From: Lophius americanus
Lineage: Eukaryota; Chordata; Actinopteri; Lophiiformes; Lophiidae
Length of the DNA stretch: 64,000 nucleotides
Assembly: GCA_037951165.1 (NCBI GenBank)
Contig: JBBDHG010000097.1
Location: 2,544,501-2,608,500 of the forward strand
Reading direction: 5' to 3'
Position 1 is the stretch's first letter. Each line of letters begins with the position of its first letter. Below the pieces are notes generated by a model. The model ran no database searches. It saw only the letters and a list, made by a program, of their open reading frames with translations, and was not told where the DNA came from. Shown here one piece after another: positions 45,856 to 57,700 of the stretch. Position numbers and translations under genes: made by a program.

Positions 45856-46049
45856 TGAGTATTTTTCTTTGATCTGAGAAATAAATGCATGATTTTCTTC
45901 ACTTCTTTTGAAATTGTAAGAAACCGGATGGTCATGCTGCTGGAACATGTCTCCACCTTTCCTGAGGCTGAGGACTATTGTTCCTGAAGCTATGAATCCT
46001 GCTGCGGCTGGATGAGGTTCTAATGCGGTCACCAGTATCCCGATAATTG
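45856..46049 (-). CDS. Unassigned exon-like open frame; possible 5' tesmin exon
   Basis: An open 194-base stretch bounded by a good acceptor (CTCAATTTCAG) and a strong donor (TCA|GTGAGT). It reads ...ALEPHPAAAGFIASGTIVLS and later KYS at the donor. The donor phase (0) matches the start phase of the candidate tesmin exon at 41,497, so it could be an N-terminal tesmin exon. I recognise no domain; it could also be a chance frame. Confidence 0.33.
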
Positions 46050-46229
46050 CTGAAATTGAGAGGTTATGACAGATATCATAGATAATATAGCCATTTGACC
46101 ACAATATAAGATTCATAAATATAGAAGAATTCATTAAAATAGAACCTTTATTATATAAAAATGTTTTTGATACAAAAAGTGTAAATTACAGAAAGCATTT
46201 TTTTAGCTCAGACAACAAAGAGAGGGTTT

Positions 46230-46509
46230 TAAAGGGACAGTTCACCATAAAATCAAAAGTACATATGATCTCTCTCTCACCTATAGTGCTATCTGTCACT
46301 CTAAACTGTTTGGAGGTTAGCAGGAGAGCTTCTCCTGAATATGCTCAATCTGTTTCTTAAAATGTCTCAGGACCTTAAGAGACTCATTGGGGGCAAAGAA
46401 CTATTTTCTCTGCAAATCTGCTCACGAATTTGAAGTGAACATCATGTCACGTTCACTGGGTTAATGAGTGGTAGCATTTTTTGTTTTAGTGGTTAACTGT
46501 TCCTTTAAG
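46230..46509. mobile_element. MITE with AAAGGGACAGTTCACC termini
   Basis: TTAAAGGGACAGTTCACC at the left and GGTTAACTGTTCCTTTAA at the right form inverted termini about 280 bases apart, with no coding capacity. Confidence 0.75.
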
Positions 46510-46811
46510 TAGCTGTGATGACAAAGTGGTTTGCGGCAGAGCCTAGAGACCTTAATAAAAGGAGTTGTGCCACTCACATACCTCCACATCTAGACACAAA
46601 ACCTGTTGTAGAGTCATCTCCCGCCTGAGATTGTGATGATATCAGGCTGGAGATGAATTCATCAGATAATAAGGTCATCAAATTCCAAATCACAGCTCTA
46701 GTTCCTCCCTCAGGAAACGTTTATCGCTGTCTGCCTTTGTCAAGGGTTACCAATAACTGACCTGTTTTAAGTTTTAGCGGCACTAATCAACAGAAATACA
46801 GCAATATGAGC

Positions 46812-47130
46812 TTGAAGGTGCAGTGTGTAAAATTTTGTAGAAATTAAGTTTGAAAGTTGAATTTTTAGACTTCAACCTCAGTTCACCCCTACCTATCCAA
46901 GAATGCATGGCAGCATTCAAGTTTTAAAACTGTAAAACATTGCAACAACTAAAACGCTTGAATTTAAGATGACAAATACAATTTGTTGTGCACTGTGGTA
47001 GCAATGACGGCCATGGCAGGGTCCTTGTCACTCCTCTTAGAACTGGATAAGAAAACACGTATTAGAATAGTATATTACATTTATTCAATATTTTGAGATA
47101 CTACTAAATTTTACACACTGCACCTTTAAA
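46812..47130. mobile_element. MITE with GGTGCAGTGTGTAAAATTT termini
   Basis: TTGAAGGTGCAGTGTGTAAA and its near-perfect reverse complement TTTACACACTGCACCTTTAA flank about 320 bases. Related fragments near 3,655-3,760, 19,836-19,856 and 60,919-61,010 (GCAGTGTATAAAATTTAGTA). Confidence 0.82.
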
Positions 47131-47218
47131 GGAAGATCTCATTTTGGTTGGTGAAAATCGTTCTGAACAATAAAAAGGGTGGAGGGAGACCCAAGTTAAC
47201 ACTCCTTCAAAGCACTTC

Positions 47219-47224
47219 TTTATT
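47219..47224 (-). terminator. Candidate lrp5 polyadenylation signal
   Basis: AATAAA on the minus strand in the context AGAAAATAAAGAAG, about 3.06 kb past the lrp5 stop. If used, 47.2-50.28 kb is lrp5 3' UTR. Other AATAAA copies lie nearer (for example about 49,806), so this is one of several candidates. Confidence 0.3.
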
Positions 47225-49344
47225 TTCTGAGACATTTGTTTTTCTTCTTGTTTCTACATCTTTTTGAACCAGTTCTTTGCTCTTCTACAACCACCAAACA
47301 CAAAACTGGAACCAGATTGAAACCAAGACCTTGCTGGTTTAGAAACAAGAACAGGTTACGTCAGCAGCAGGGGGTGGTGTTTATCGTAACTTAACACAAG
47401 TTTGTGAACAATAACGGAATGAGGACATGGAAATTACGTCTAAACTCAGTTCAAGGTGAACGATGGAGTCTTTCGTCTGTCCAGAGTTTCTCAAAGCTTA
47501 CAATCTGAATAAAACAGAGAAGTACCACCAGAAACCACCAACCTCTAGAGTAAAAGAAGAGCAAAGGTCACAAAGTTCATGGCAAAGTTTCCACAGCATA
47601 TTTGAAAGGTAAACCTCCACCGCAAGGATCACTGTAAAGTGTGAACAACTGCACAACTTCAGGCTCCAGCTTGACAGGGCCTGATCAAACCATCCTCATC
47701 GTCATCCTCATCACCCTGATGTTTCCGACCACAATTAGACAGCTCAAAATATGTCTGGGATGCTTTTATGCAACGCTCACCTGTTAATGTTCGTTTCTTT
47801 CATTCTACACGGCAAATGATACAGTTAATTCATATCATTCATATTGGCAGGTCCAAATTGAAGACTATTCACAGCTTTGCTCTCACGTTGTGTGAATGTC
47901 CCATGGGGTCATTTGTATTTCACAGCGAAATGTTAGTGGAGAGTGCATAATGGGAACCCGCAATAATACCCCTGCCCTCTCTCCTGGAAACCATTAATAT
48001 GGTTCTTTCTCTATTTCACTCTGATTTAAACCCTGACCACATTTTAATCTAGATGAAGATTTCACAAGTTAAATAAAGGATATCATAAAAAGAACCAAAG
48101 TAAACACAACTACTACTTTTTATTTGTTGAGAAATCACTGATAGATCTGAAAACCAGACGCCACCGTGTCTGAGTTCACAGCTCTTTGCAAACACCACAG
48201 ACAAATTGGATAAGTTTAGTCCACTCTGCATCAAAGTTCTACTTATTCCCGGTGTTATGCCGAGTTCTGCATCTCTGCCAGGAATTGCGTGCTTTTTGAT
48301 TAAGAGGGCAAAAAAGTGAAAAACAGCCCTGCACAGTTTACAAAGGAATTTTCTTGAACATCAATAAGAAATTATCTGATGTTTGAATCAAATTAATATT
48401 TCAAATCGTCAATGTTTCATTAGACTACGTAAAAGTATTATGACTTCAAAAGAAACAAAGTGCACAAGGTGTGTACCTCTTGCATTCAAATTTTTTTCTC
48501 CAGCATGCGCTGAGAAGTAGCAAAATAAAATTATAAATATGAGCTAGTCAAAGTTTGTCACCTTAGAGTGTGTGAAAAGAACCTCACAGGGATTATGCAG
48601 TACTGGGCAAAAGACAAGGGTGGCAATTCTCAGCAGGGATGCACAACACCAGATTGTAAACGTAAGAGAATGAGGCAAATTGGCTTTATTTGCACTTTTG
48701 CAACTACTTGTAGTTTTGCAATGACTCATGTGCCAACTGAACAATTTGGTGTGAATGCAGCATAATAAAATATTACACAGGTCCGGTCCCAATTAGGGTT
48801 GCCCTGTTGTGGTCAGATCACCAGACTGAGGATGAGACAAGATTTATCTCAAGATTGGATGATTTCTGGAACAGTTCTGCATTAATCTACCAGCAGGAAC
48901 TCTTCTAAACTTTCACTTTTCTAATTCCAGACTCCTTCAAAAGGAAACATGGCGACATACAAGAACACACATATAAAGAGAAAAAACATCAGGTGCTATA
49001 AGAATAGTTAGTTATTAATAGCTTCATGATCTACGGTCAATATGGATGTCGGACTCTGTGATTATGACTGATATATACACGATAGCAGCAAACATACTTT
49101 TGGTATATGGGACAGGGGACGTGATGGATGAGCTTCAATCAAACGTTTTCACTCCTGATGAGGTCATAACATGTAGCTTCACGTGTTGGTTTCGCGAATA
49201 GCTGTAATGCCGTGGTTCAACAGTTTGACCACGACTGTCGGCGGATTTGTCCCTTTGAGGACCGGGAGAAGATCTACCGCCTCAAAACTACAAACAACAG
49301 TCTAAAATATGACAACGCAAAACACAAGATGTCACACGGTGACC

Positions 49345-49720
49345 TGTTCCATCACTCCATCACTCATTCATCCTTCAATCCATTATTACTCAATTATTCA
49401 TCCATCCATCCATCCATCTCTCACTCATCCATTCATTATCCATCAATTACTCAAGCACTCATCCATCAATTATGCATCTATTCATCCACCCGTTAGTGAC
49501 CGATTTTTCATCTATTCATTCATTAATGATTCATCTCTTCCTTTATTCATCCACCAATTATACATCCTTTCATTCATCCAAACATCACTCATCAATCAGT
49601 CATTCATTAATTCATCCAATTCATCTATTCAAATATTCATCCAGTATTCATCTAGTCATTTATCAACCATTCATCCATCCATCTATTATTCATCAATTCA
49701 TTCACCTGTTCATTAAATCA
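49345..49720. repeat. ATTCATCCATC-type minisatellite
   Basis: Irregular repeats of CATTCATCCATC, CATCAATTA and TCATCTATTCATTCA over about 375 bases. It yields long open but meaningless frames rich in His/Ser/Ile. Lies in the probable lrp5 3' UTR. Confidence 0.88.
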
Positions 49721-50280
49721 TCAATTACTCATTATCCATGTTTCTCAGTCAGTCCTCTGTTTCTGTGGATCAGCCAACATGAATAAAATAGTAAAATAAT
49801 TTCTGGTTTTATTTTGTTCATTCTACTTTAACACTATAAACAGTCCTGATGCTGGGGGGAGAGTTTTGAGGCTGGGGGGAAGAGTTTTTGAGCAGCACGT
49901 AGAATACAGGTTCTATCTGAACAAATTTGAGTGCAGAATAGAACTTGTTATTTCGATGGAATGAAAATGGGAGAGGGGGGCATCAGGCTGTACTTGTCTC
50001 ATTGTTACCTCTTGCAGGACGGCAGGCGGGCCGCGACCCATTTACCCATTAGCCCCTCACTGGAGAACATTTATAGACAGACTGGAGCTTTCTTCACCCC
50101 CAGAGCTCCAGCATGACTGGAATGATGAACCATCAGTATCAGTACGGACCCAGAGCCAATCCGGCGGACACAAGCCCATTCAGGACGAAGCAAAAGTGGT
50201 TTCCCCGCGAACAGGGGTGTGGAAGCAGCTCTTGAAGTTCATTCTGTCCTTGCTCACAGGGCTCTTGGGTTGATGGAGGG

Positions 50281-50605
50281 TCATGAGGAGTCGGTGCAGG
50301 GCGAAGGAGGAGGAGGGCACAGATGGAAGTAAGAGCGTTCAGTGGAAGGGGATGGGGGGCAGCTCTCCTCTGCTGAAAGGTACTGGGACCGCGGAGTGGG
50401 GGGTGGAGGGTAGGGGTCCGAGTCTGAGTTCAGGTCCATGTAGTATTTGTTGTGTTTGCCATGGCTGCCATGGGCCACAGCCTTCCAGCGGCCTGTTGAT
50501 GATGCCAGCCCGACTGGAGGATGGTGTGGGGTGCAGTCGCTGTCGCAGACGTCAGTGCTACAGGGAGTAGTGGGCGGGGCAGCCCCACTGACTGGGTGAT
50601 AGGGT
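50281..50605 (-). CDS. lrp5: lrp5 last coding exon: PPP(S/T)P motifs B-E
   Basis: Acceptor CCATCAG, TGA at 50283-50281. Contains APPTTPCSTDVCDSD (B), DPYPPPPTPRSQYLSAE (C), ESCPPSPSTERSYFHL (D) and PPPPSPCTDSS (E). About 20 extra residues lie between B and KYYMDLNSDSD relative to human LRP5. Confidence 0.96.
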
Positions 50606-51637
50606 CTGATGGATGGAGACAAAGTGTGAGGTTAGAGTAGAAAAAAAAGGGACCACAATGAGGAGGTGTGTGTACTTCTAGGACTTGGTAGTGGATGGAT
50701 TAATGGAGGAGGTGCGTGTACCTGTAGGATCTGGTAGTGGATGGACTGTTGGAGGAGTAGAAGGCCTCAGTGTTGTAGAGGGAGCGGTCAGTAGCCGGGG
50801 ACGGAGGTGGGTTCAGGATCTGCAGTTAGAAAATATGGGTATGTCATGTTACAGCGGAGAGAAAAAACAGCCAATGGTGAGCCTGCAGACGGAATGTTTG
50901 GACCTGAGGGTAGAAGATCCCCTTGGTAGATGATGAACTGCTTGATGAGGCTCCGGTCACAGGATTCCTGTCATAGAGGGGTGCCCCACTGCTGCTGCTT
51001 CCCATCAGGCTGACTGAGCTCATCATGGACTTCCCACAGGTGATACCTACACACACAGATTAATTTTACAGCCCCCCGACTCATGTTTTAAGCACAACAC
51101 TAGGACTGCTTCCTGTCGGAGCGTACCTTGGAAGGTTCCATGCTGGGAGCTGCTTGGGGTGATGAAGTTGAGAGGCACGTGAGGAGTTCCACTGATGTAC
51201 TCATGAGGAAACGTCCCACTGGGTCCCTTGTAGCGGCGACACACCATACGCTGGCAGACAAAATAAGCTCCGGCGATCACAAAGAAGAGGAGGATGATGG
51301 CGATGATGGGGCCGACTGTGTTGGGGCCGGTACTAGGGATGCCGCTAGAGGGAGGAGACAAATACTCTAAAAGAAATAGAGCAAGAAAGGAGTCAGTCAC
51401 AAAGGAATCATTGGCTGCACGAGTGTGAGGGATGGGGGTGGGTTGTTTACCACAGGCCAGCTCATCGGCTCCATCAGGACAGTCTGAGTAGCTGTCACAC
51501 TGCTGCTTCTTTGTGATACACTGGTTGTCACCACATCTGAACTCGTTAGGATGACAGATGGCTGCAGGAGAGCAAATAACATCCCTGTCAGCTTCCTGCT
51601 GATTATACGGCTTTATGGAAACATGTTCATGACAGCG

Positions 51638-51700
<63 letters not shown>

Positions 51701-54700
51701 TCAGCAGTCACAATCCAGCATTTATGTGGGAAATGATCGTTATCTCGAATATTCATAAAAATCCTGCATCATTTGGGTCCAAGTATCTGAGCAGTTACCT
51801 GTCAGTGGATAGGAAATACAGTATCAGGCAGCAGGTGAACATTTTGTTCACTGGTGTATCTCCAGGGCAAAAGAAAGATGCATAACTTCTTGTTTAATTA
51901 TAACGTTTAAGTTTAGCATTGGACACGTGGAATGTTTGCTTTTAAAACATGGGCAAAGGCTCCTTTAAAACCCTCTACCAACAATTGCTTATTTTAAGTT
52001 AAGCCTCACCTGAATTAAATTCCCAAAATAAACTTATATAGCTCCATTACTATCAGGTGTAGTGACATAACCTTAATGTCTATGGAAAAGTAAGACCTAG
52101 AATAATTTATTTTCACTGGCAGTAACATTGTACCTGTTACTAAGTATGAGTAATCTGTAATTAAACACAATAAAATCCTTTTTTTTTCATATTTTCTTTC
52201 AATAAAAAAAGGTTTTTACATCATTATATAACAGTAGCCCAAAAAAGCGAAACACTCCACGAATTTGATCATAAACTCTTTGATAACTACGGCATCAAAT
52301 ATGATAGAAATACTAGAAAGTTCATGTTATTTTGCAGTTTTTGTGGGATAGGACCAGGAGGAATCATTTTGGCACATGTACCCACAATGTGCCAAATGGG
52401 ATTTTAAAGCTAAGGAGGGATTTTTGTTTCAAAACACCACCTATAAACACTAAGGGGAGCTAGATGCTCAAACCACACCTTGAAGTGTGACATAAAACAT
52501 CTGGCTCATCATAAAACATCTGGCTCGTGCACACCAAAAAACTAGCAAAAACGGACTGGATCCCAAATCATGGGCCTTCAAGTGAGAAAAGATTAATGCT
52601 GATAGTTTGTCATTCAGTGTGTTCACACTAAGTCATTGCGAAGCTGCAAATGAGCACCGAATGTTGCGAATCATTTGCGCGAGTAAAACAGCCCACCTAG
52701 AGCGAGTAAAGTTACCAAAAAAATTCCCATCACATTTGATGTGGATGCAGCAATTAGGTTAAAAAAGTTCTTCCAGCATTAAAATTGACTAGAGTTATCC
52801 CCGGCTCTATCTCCCCCTTTCTTGCTGACCTGAAAGACCACCCTGTTAGTCCAGTGATCCATTAGTAAAAAGGGCAAAGGTTATTTAATCATGCACGCCT
52901 TTCTGTTTAATGTGTTGTTCTAACTTCTAAGCCCAGGTGATCCTGGATGTTCCACTGTTAACAAGCGTGAGCAGGAGGTGCCAATCAGGCGACAAGAATC
53001 TCAGGACTGGGCGCAGTGGTCAGGTGATCAGTGTGTCAGAGGTTTGAACCTACTGTCACAGTCCTGCTCATCGGAGTGATCAGCGCAGTCAGGATCTCCA
53101 TTGCAGCGTCTCTGAGCATCGATGCAGCCCCCCTTCTCACACTGGAACTGGAAGGCGGAGCAGACGGGGCAGTTCTCCTCATCACTGCTGTCGTCACATT
53201 CAGGGACACCGTCACAGCGCCAGGCCATCGGAATGCAGTCGATCTCTCCCGTGGAGCAGGTGAACTGCTCTGTGGAGCACGTGGGGGGCTCTGAGAGAGA
53301 AAGGGGGAATGGACAAAACGTTCAAGGAATCCCAGGAGCCCTGCAAGGACTTTCACTTGACCCCAGGAAAGAACGATGTCATTCCTCTCATATTTAAATC
53401 CTGGAAATATCTGTTTCCAGTGAAAAGAAAGTATTTACCCATCATACAATCAACATTTATAAACATGTTATATGCTGTAGTCCCTTTATGTTACTTGGAG
53501 AACAACTATATCAATGAAAAAAAAAGCTTCTTATTAATCTGGAAATGTTCACTTGTTAATTTTTTTAAAATTATGATCTATCGAAAAGAAAGAACACTTG
53601 GGCCACAGAAGATGCTCATTGAGCCGGTCACATCTGTCCAATCACTGTGTCACACCTTCATCATTACCAATCACCATCAGCTGCTGTCTTTTAAACATGA
53701 TTCCCTACATGCATCTAGTTCCTACATGCTGCTTTCATGTTCACCTTCCACCTCGCAGGTCCATCAGCCTAATCGTTATGAAACAATCAATCAACGTGAC
53801 AGCAACACTGACTCCGCCTGTCTACTTCCGGTCTCTCGCTCTCATTTATTGATTCAAGCATTTCTTGACTTGAAACATGTCATATTCTTATAAATGAAGG
53901 CAACAGTAAATACTGGTGTTATGTTTTTGTTTCCTCAACTTTAAAGAATGATTTAAAAATCGCTCAGTTTTTGTGTTATGCGTGAAGAAAGACTTTAAAA
54001 ACTTAATCAAAAAGTTAATTAAAATCGAATTACAAGAACCTCCTCATCAATTCCGTTACACACCGTGCTTGAATCTCAGTGTTTGCTGCTCCCACTGATG
54101 GATGTTTTGATTTAAGCAAAGTAAGATCAGATCAATCAAGGACATGAGTTATAATTCCAGCTAGACTAAAGGATGATGTTTAATTATCATCTACACCTTC
54201 TTTTGTTATTAGTTTGGTATTTAAAACGACATTAAATGTTATTAAATGTTGAGGAAATAGAGATGGTGGTCTGTCAGCATGCACCACATGCCTGTGTCTA
54301 TTGATGCCTCACCTCCACAGTGCAGCAGGTCCTGCAGCAGCACCAGGTGTATGGGACAGGAGCAGCGAGGTGTGCCGTCACCCTTAGCGATGCAGATGTG
54401 AGAGCAGCCCCCGTTGTCACGGGAACAAGGGTGGGATGCTGTAAAAAAGAAACAGCCACAAATTAATCCTCGTCTCATCCCAGTCAAGCTGTAATAACAG
54501 AACATACTGCAGTGACAGAGGTCCATACCAAACTCCTGAGGATCCATCTCCTCCACAGCGTGGATGGATGTCAGGTAGGAAATCCGTCCTTGGATGCGAG
54601 TGCGTCCGTCTCCAGTCAGTTTGTCCACCCGCTCTATCATCTGCTGCTGCCGGTCGATCCAGTACAGATGATCGCCCAGAATTGTCAGTCCCAATGGCTG

Positions 54701-57700
54701 GAGAATGCTGGAGTCCTGGAGAACGATTCGATTAGCTCCTGGGGGGGGGCAGAGAGGTGTGACAAAAGTATGAAAACACAGAACAATATAGATAAAGATT
54801 ATTATCAACAATAGCAAATAGTAAATTAATAGTAAACAAAGCAGTGTTGATGACAGTGAGAGCTACAATCCACATGGTTCTAAGGCATCCAGTAGACCGA
54901 GATTCTACTATAGCTGGGTTTACATGGACACTTTTCTCCTTTCACAAAGAAATCATTCCGAAAGAGTATTCTTGCATTGACTGTTTATATGAGCAGTGGT
55001 CCAACTGGAAATGGTGTTTACATGTTCCTGCCAAATGTCCGCACAATTAGTCTGAGAAAAATGTTTCTCTCATGAGAGACGTGCTACTTGTACGCGAGCG
55101 TCTCCAGTTCTGTGCACATACAGGTCCTTTATAGTTCACCAGGTGTCGCTGTGACTGAGTTCCAAATTTTACCACACCGGACCTGACTGTGGACTACTGG
55201 ACGGCTGGAGCCACCAAAAGCTGAACCATATATTTCTGTGAACCATCCAATAAAAAAATCCAGACTTTTAACCATCTACTATGGTAAATGGAAATACGGA
55301 CAAGCAAACGATTCATTTATATATAACAAATGTTCAACAGTCAAACTATGCAGACATTTGAAAAACTTTAACTAGTTTACCAGTAAACACCTTTTATAAA
55401 TTCTTACAGCTAAGACATTATCTTCAGAAGCATAATGAAGGGCAAAATATCCGTGAAGAACCAGCTAAAACCGAGGAACTGTTGATGAACTATACAGAGG
55501 AAGAATTAAATAAAGGGATGGTGTCAAAAATGTACTGTCTTTGCTCGCAAATCGTGTTACATTTGTTGGAGTTTTGGCAGGAATTTTGACTCCATAAGAA
55601 CTGTCAACAGTTGAAGGATAAGCACAAAAGCGACCAACTGAAGACCGGTTTTATCAGAGGGTGGGCCTCTACCATATGATTGGAGCTGTTTTTGCTGCGA
55701 TGGTGATGCTTAGAATGAAGAAACATCCGATAATAACTCATCTTTACTCTTTATTAAAGAGACAAGGGAGGGAGGGAGAGAGAGAGGGTGAAGGGGAGAG
55801 AAAAAAAGCATTTGCCTTACCTGTAAGTGGTTTCTCGACTAATATTACAATATTACGACATTATCAAATATCACATTATTAGTGAGGCCAAGTTATTTGG
55901 TAAACTCACCAGAAGTGTTACGCTAATCAATAAACCAACGTAATGTGATAAAGCAGAAACTCTTCATCCCGCGCTTCATCCTGACACCCAGACCAACATC
56001 ATGACAGCAGTATCGTTCATTCGTTTTCAGGTCACAGGGGCTGGAGCCTATTATATCTCCTTAAGTACTTCATTCATGCTCCTTAAAGAGAGAAGTCCGT
56101 GGTTCTGATCCACGTGATTGTTGTGGGATTCATTCATTCGTTGTCAATCACCAAACTGCGTCTTTAAAGTTTCCCACGTTCACAGCATCGGCCTATCACA
56201 GCTGCTGACTCTTGAACGTGTTTGTAGAGTTCATTATTTCCTACTTCCCCACTTAATTTTTTGAGAGTTTGCATTGAAAACAATCTATCTGCTGTGGTCT
56301 GGATCATTACATTTCGGTATGGTGCACATGAGTAGCGTCACCAGACATGCACTCACCACGGATTATTCAAAAACACAGCTTACATGCAGCAGTTGTGTCC
56401 GAAAGGACTTAGACTACCCTCTTGCAGAGGAATTAAATCTCTTTCGGAAAAAGGTGTTTACGTGTAGCAATTTCTTTCTGATTATGCATCTTTCGAATCT
56501 ATTCTGAATTAGGCTGTCCATGTAAACCAACTTAGCGATCCGGGGTATATCAGGTTACCACTACTCTCTTCTGTCTTTTTTAACTCACCTGTGAGGTCAC
56601 TACTCTCAATGCGTTTGAGGTCAGCATCAACCCAGAACAGTTTTCCCAGTGTGTTGTCCAGAGCAAGAGCAACAGGTCGGATCAGACCCGTAGTGAACAG
56701 GGACTCCCTCTCCGTCCCATCCAGACTTGCTCCTTCAATCTTAGCTGAGCGCTCCTGTACTGTGGTGAAATACATGTACCTGCAGTGGGAGGGTGGGCAC
56801 ACAAACATTACCAATTACCTTACATGCAGCAAGTATATGGAACCCAATGTTAAAATGTGCTTTAAAACAACAAACTGTACAAACCAGCTCATTTTAGAAG
56901 TGGAAGTTATTGATTTTTGAAAAAGAGTAACCCCTTGTTCCTCTTTCAGTAAGGGCATAAAAAATGAGCTCACCCTTTCTCGGCATTGACCACAATGGCC
57001 CGAGGCTTGTCAGTGTCATCCTTCAGGACCACTCCAATGGTGTGCCCGTCCATCCTCTGAACGCTGATGGTGTTTGTGATCTCACAGGTCCAGTAGATGT
57101 GGCGGCTGTAGATGTCCAGGCTAAGATCATGGAGTTGGTTGTCCACTGTCTGAACGCCGCTGCTCACTATCATGGAGGACTGAAACCAAACGGTGAGGTC
57201 AGAAAAATCATAATATGCTGTGAATATTAACAAACAGATCTGTCTCCATACTAGATCCATCAATCTGGATCTAGTGATGAATCCTGGAGAGTTTCTGAAG
57301 AGGGGGAATTATCTGGTGTTGGTCCACCACGGAAAAATGGCAGCTGTTTGTGAATCCAAGCAGGCCGGTGATTGGATAGGTTCAAATAAACAGGTAAAAA
57401 TTATATAGATTACATTAAACATTAAAACCAGTTACCAGTTTTTATTTTAGAACTGATAAATGTATGCTTGTGTGGGTTTCAAGATATTAAGTGTGTGATG
57501 TTTTTGTGTTTATCTATACGCCATGGGAGTGTTGGTGTTAGAGGAAGTACGGTCCGGAACGTTGTAAGATAAAACCATTGAACGATAAAAAACTTGGTCT
57601 CCCGTCAACGCTGCAGGAGTTTTACTGTTATAAAGTACGTATCAGACAAGAATTCAAAAAAATGTTGTTACCGAGGCGCCATTGTCCCTGGCCCTGCGTA

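Noticed and set aside
49309..49786. Overlapping open frames of 94-135 codons rich in His, Ser and Ile
   Set aside because: They are translations of the ATTCATCCATC minisatellite in three frames.
51047..51694. Single 215-codon minus frame spanning two lrp5 exons
   Set aside because: Its start is the (TG)n microsatellite (Cys-Val repeats) and it reads through introns. The real protein uses the spliced exons 51561-51451 and 51366-51127.
53309..53893. 194-codon plus-strand open frame opposite the lrp5 locus
   Set aside because: It starts on the antisense of a coding exon and runs into intron. No domain or similarity, AT-rich and low-complexity in parts. Treated as a chance frame.
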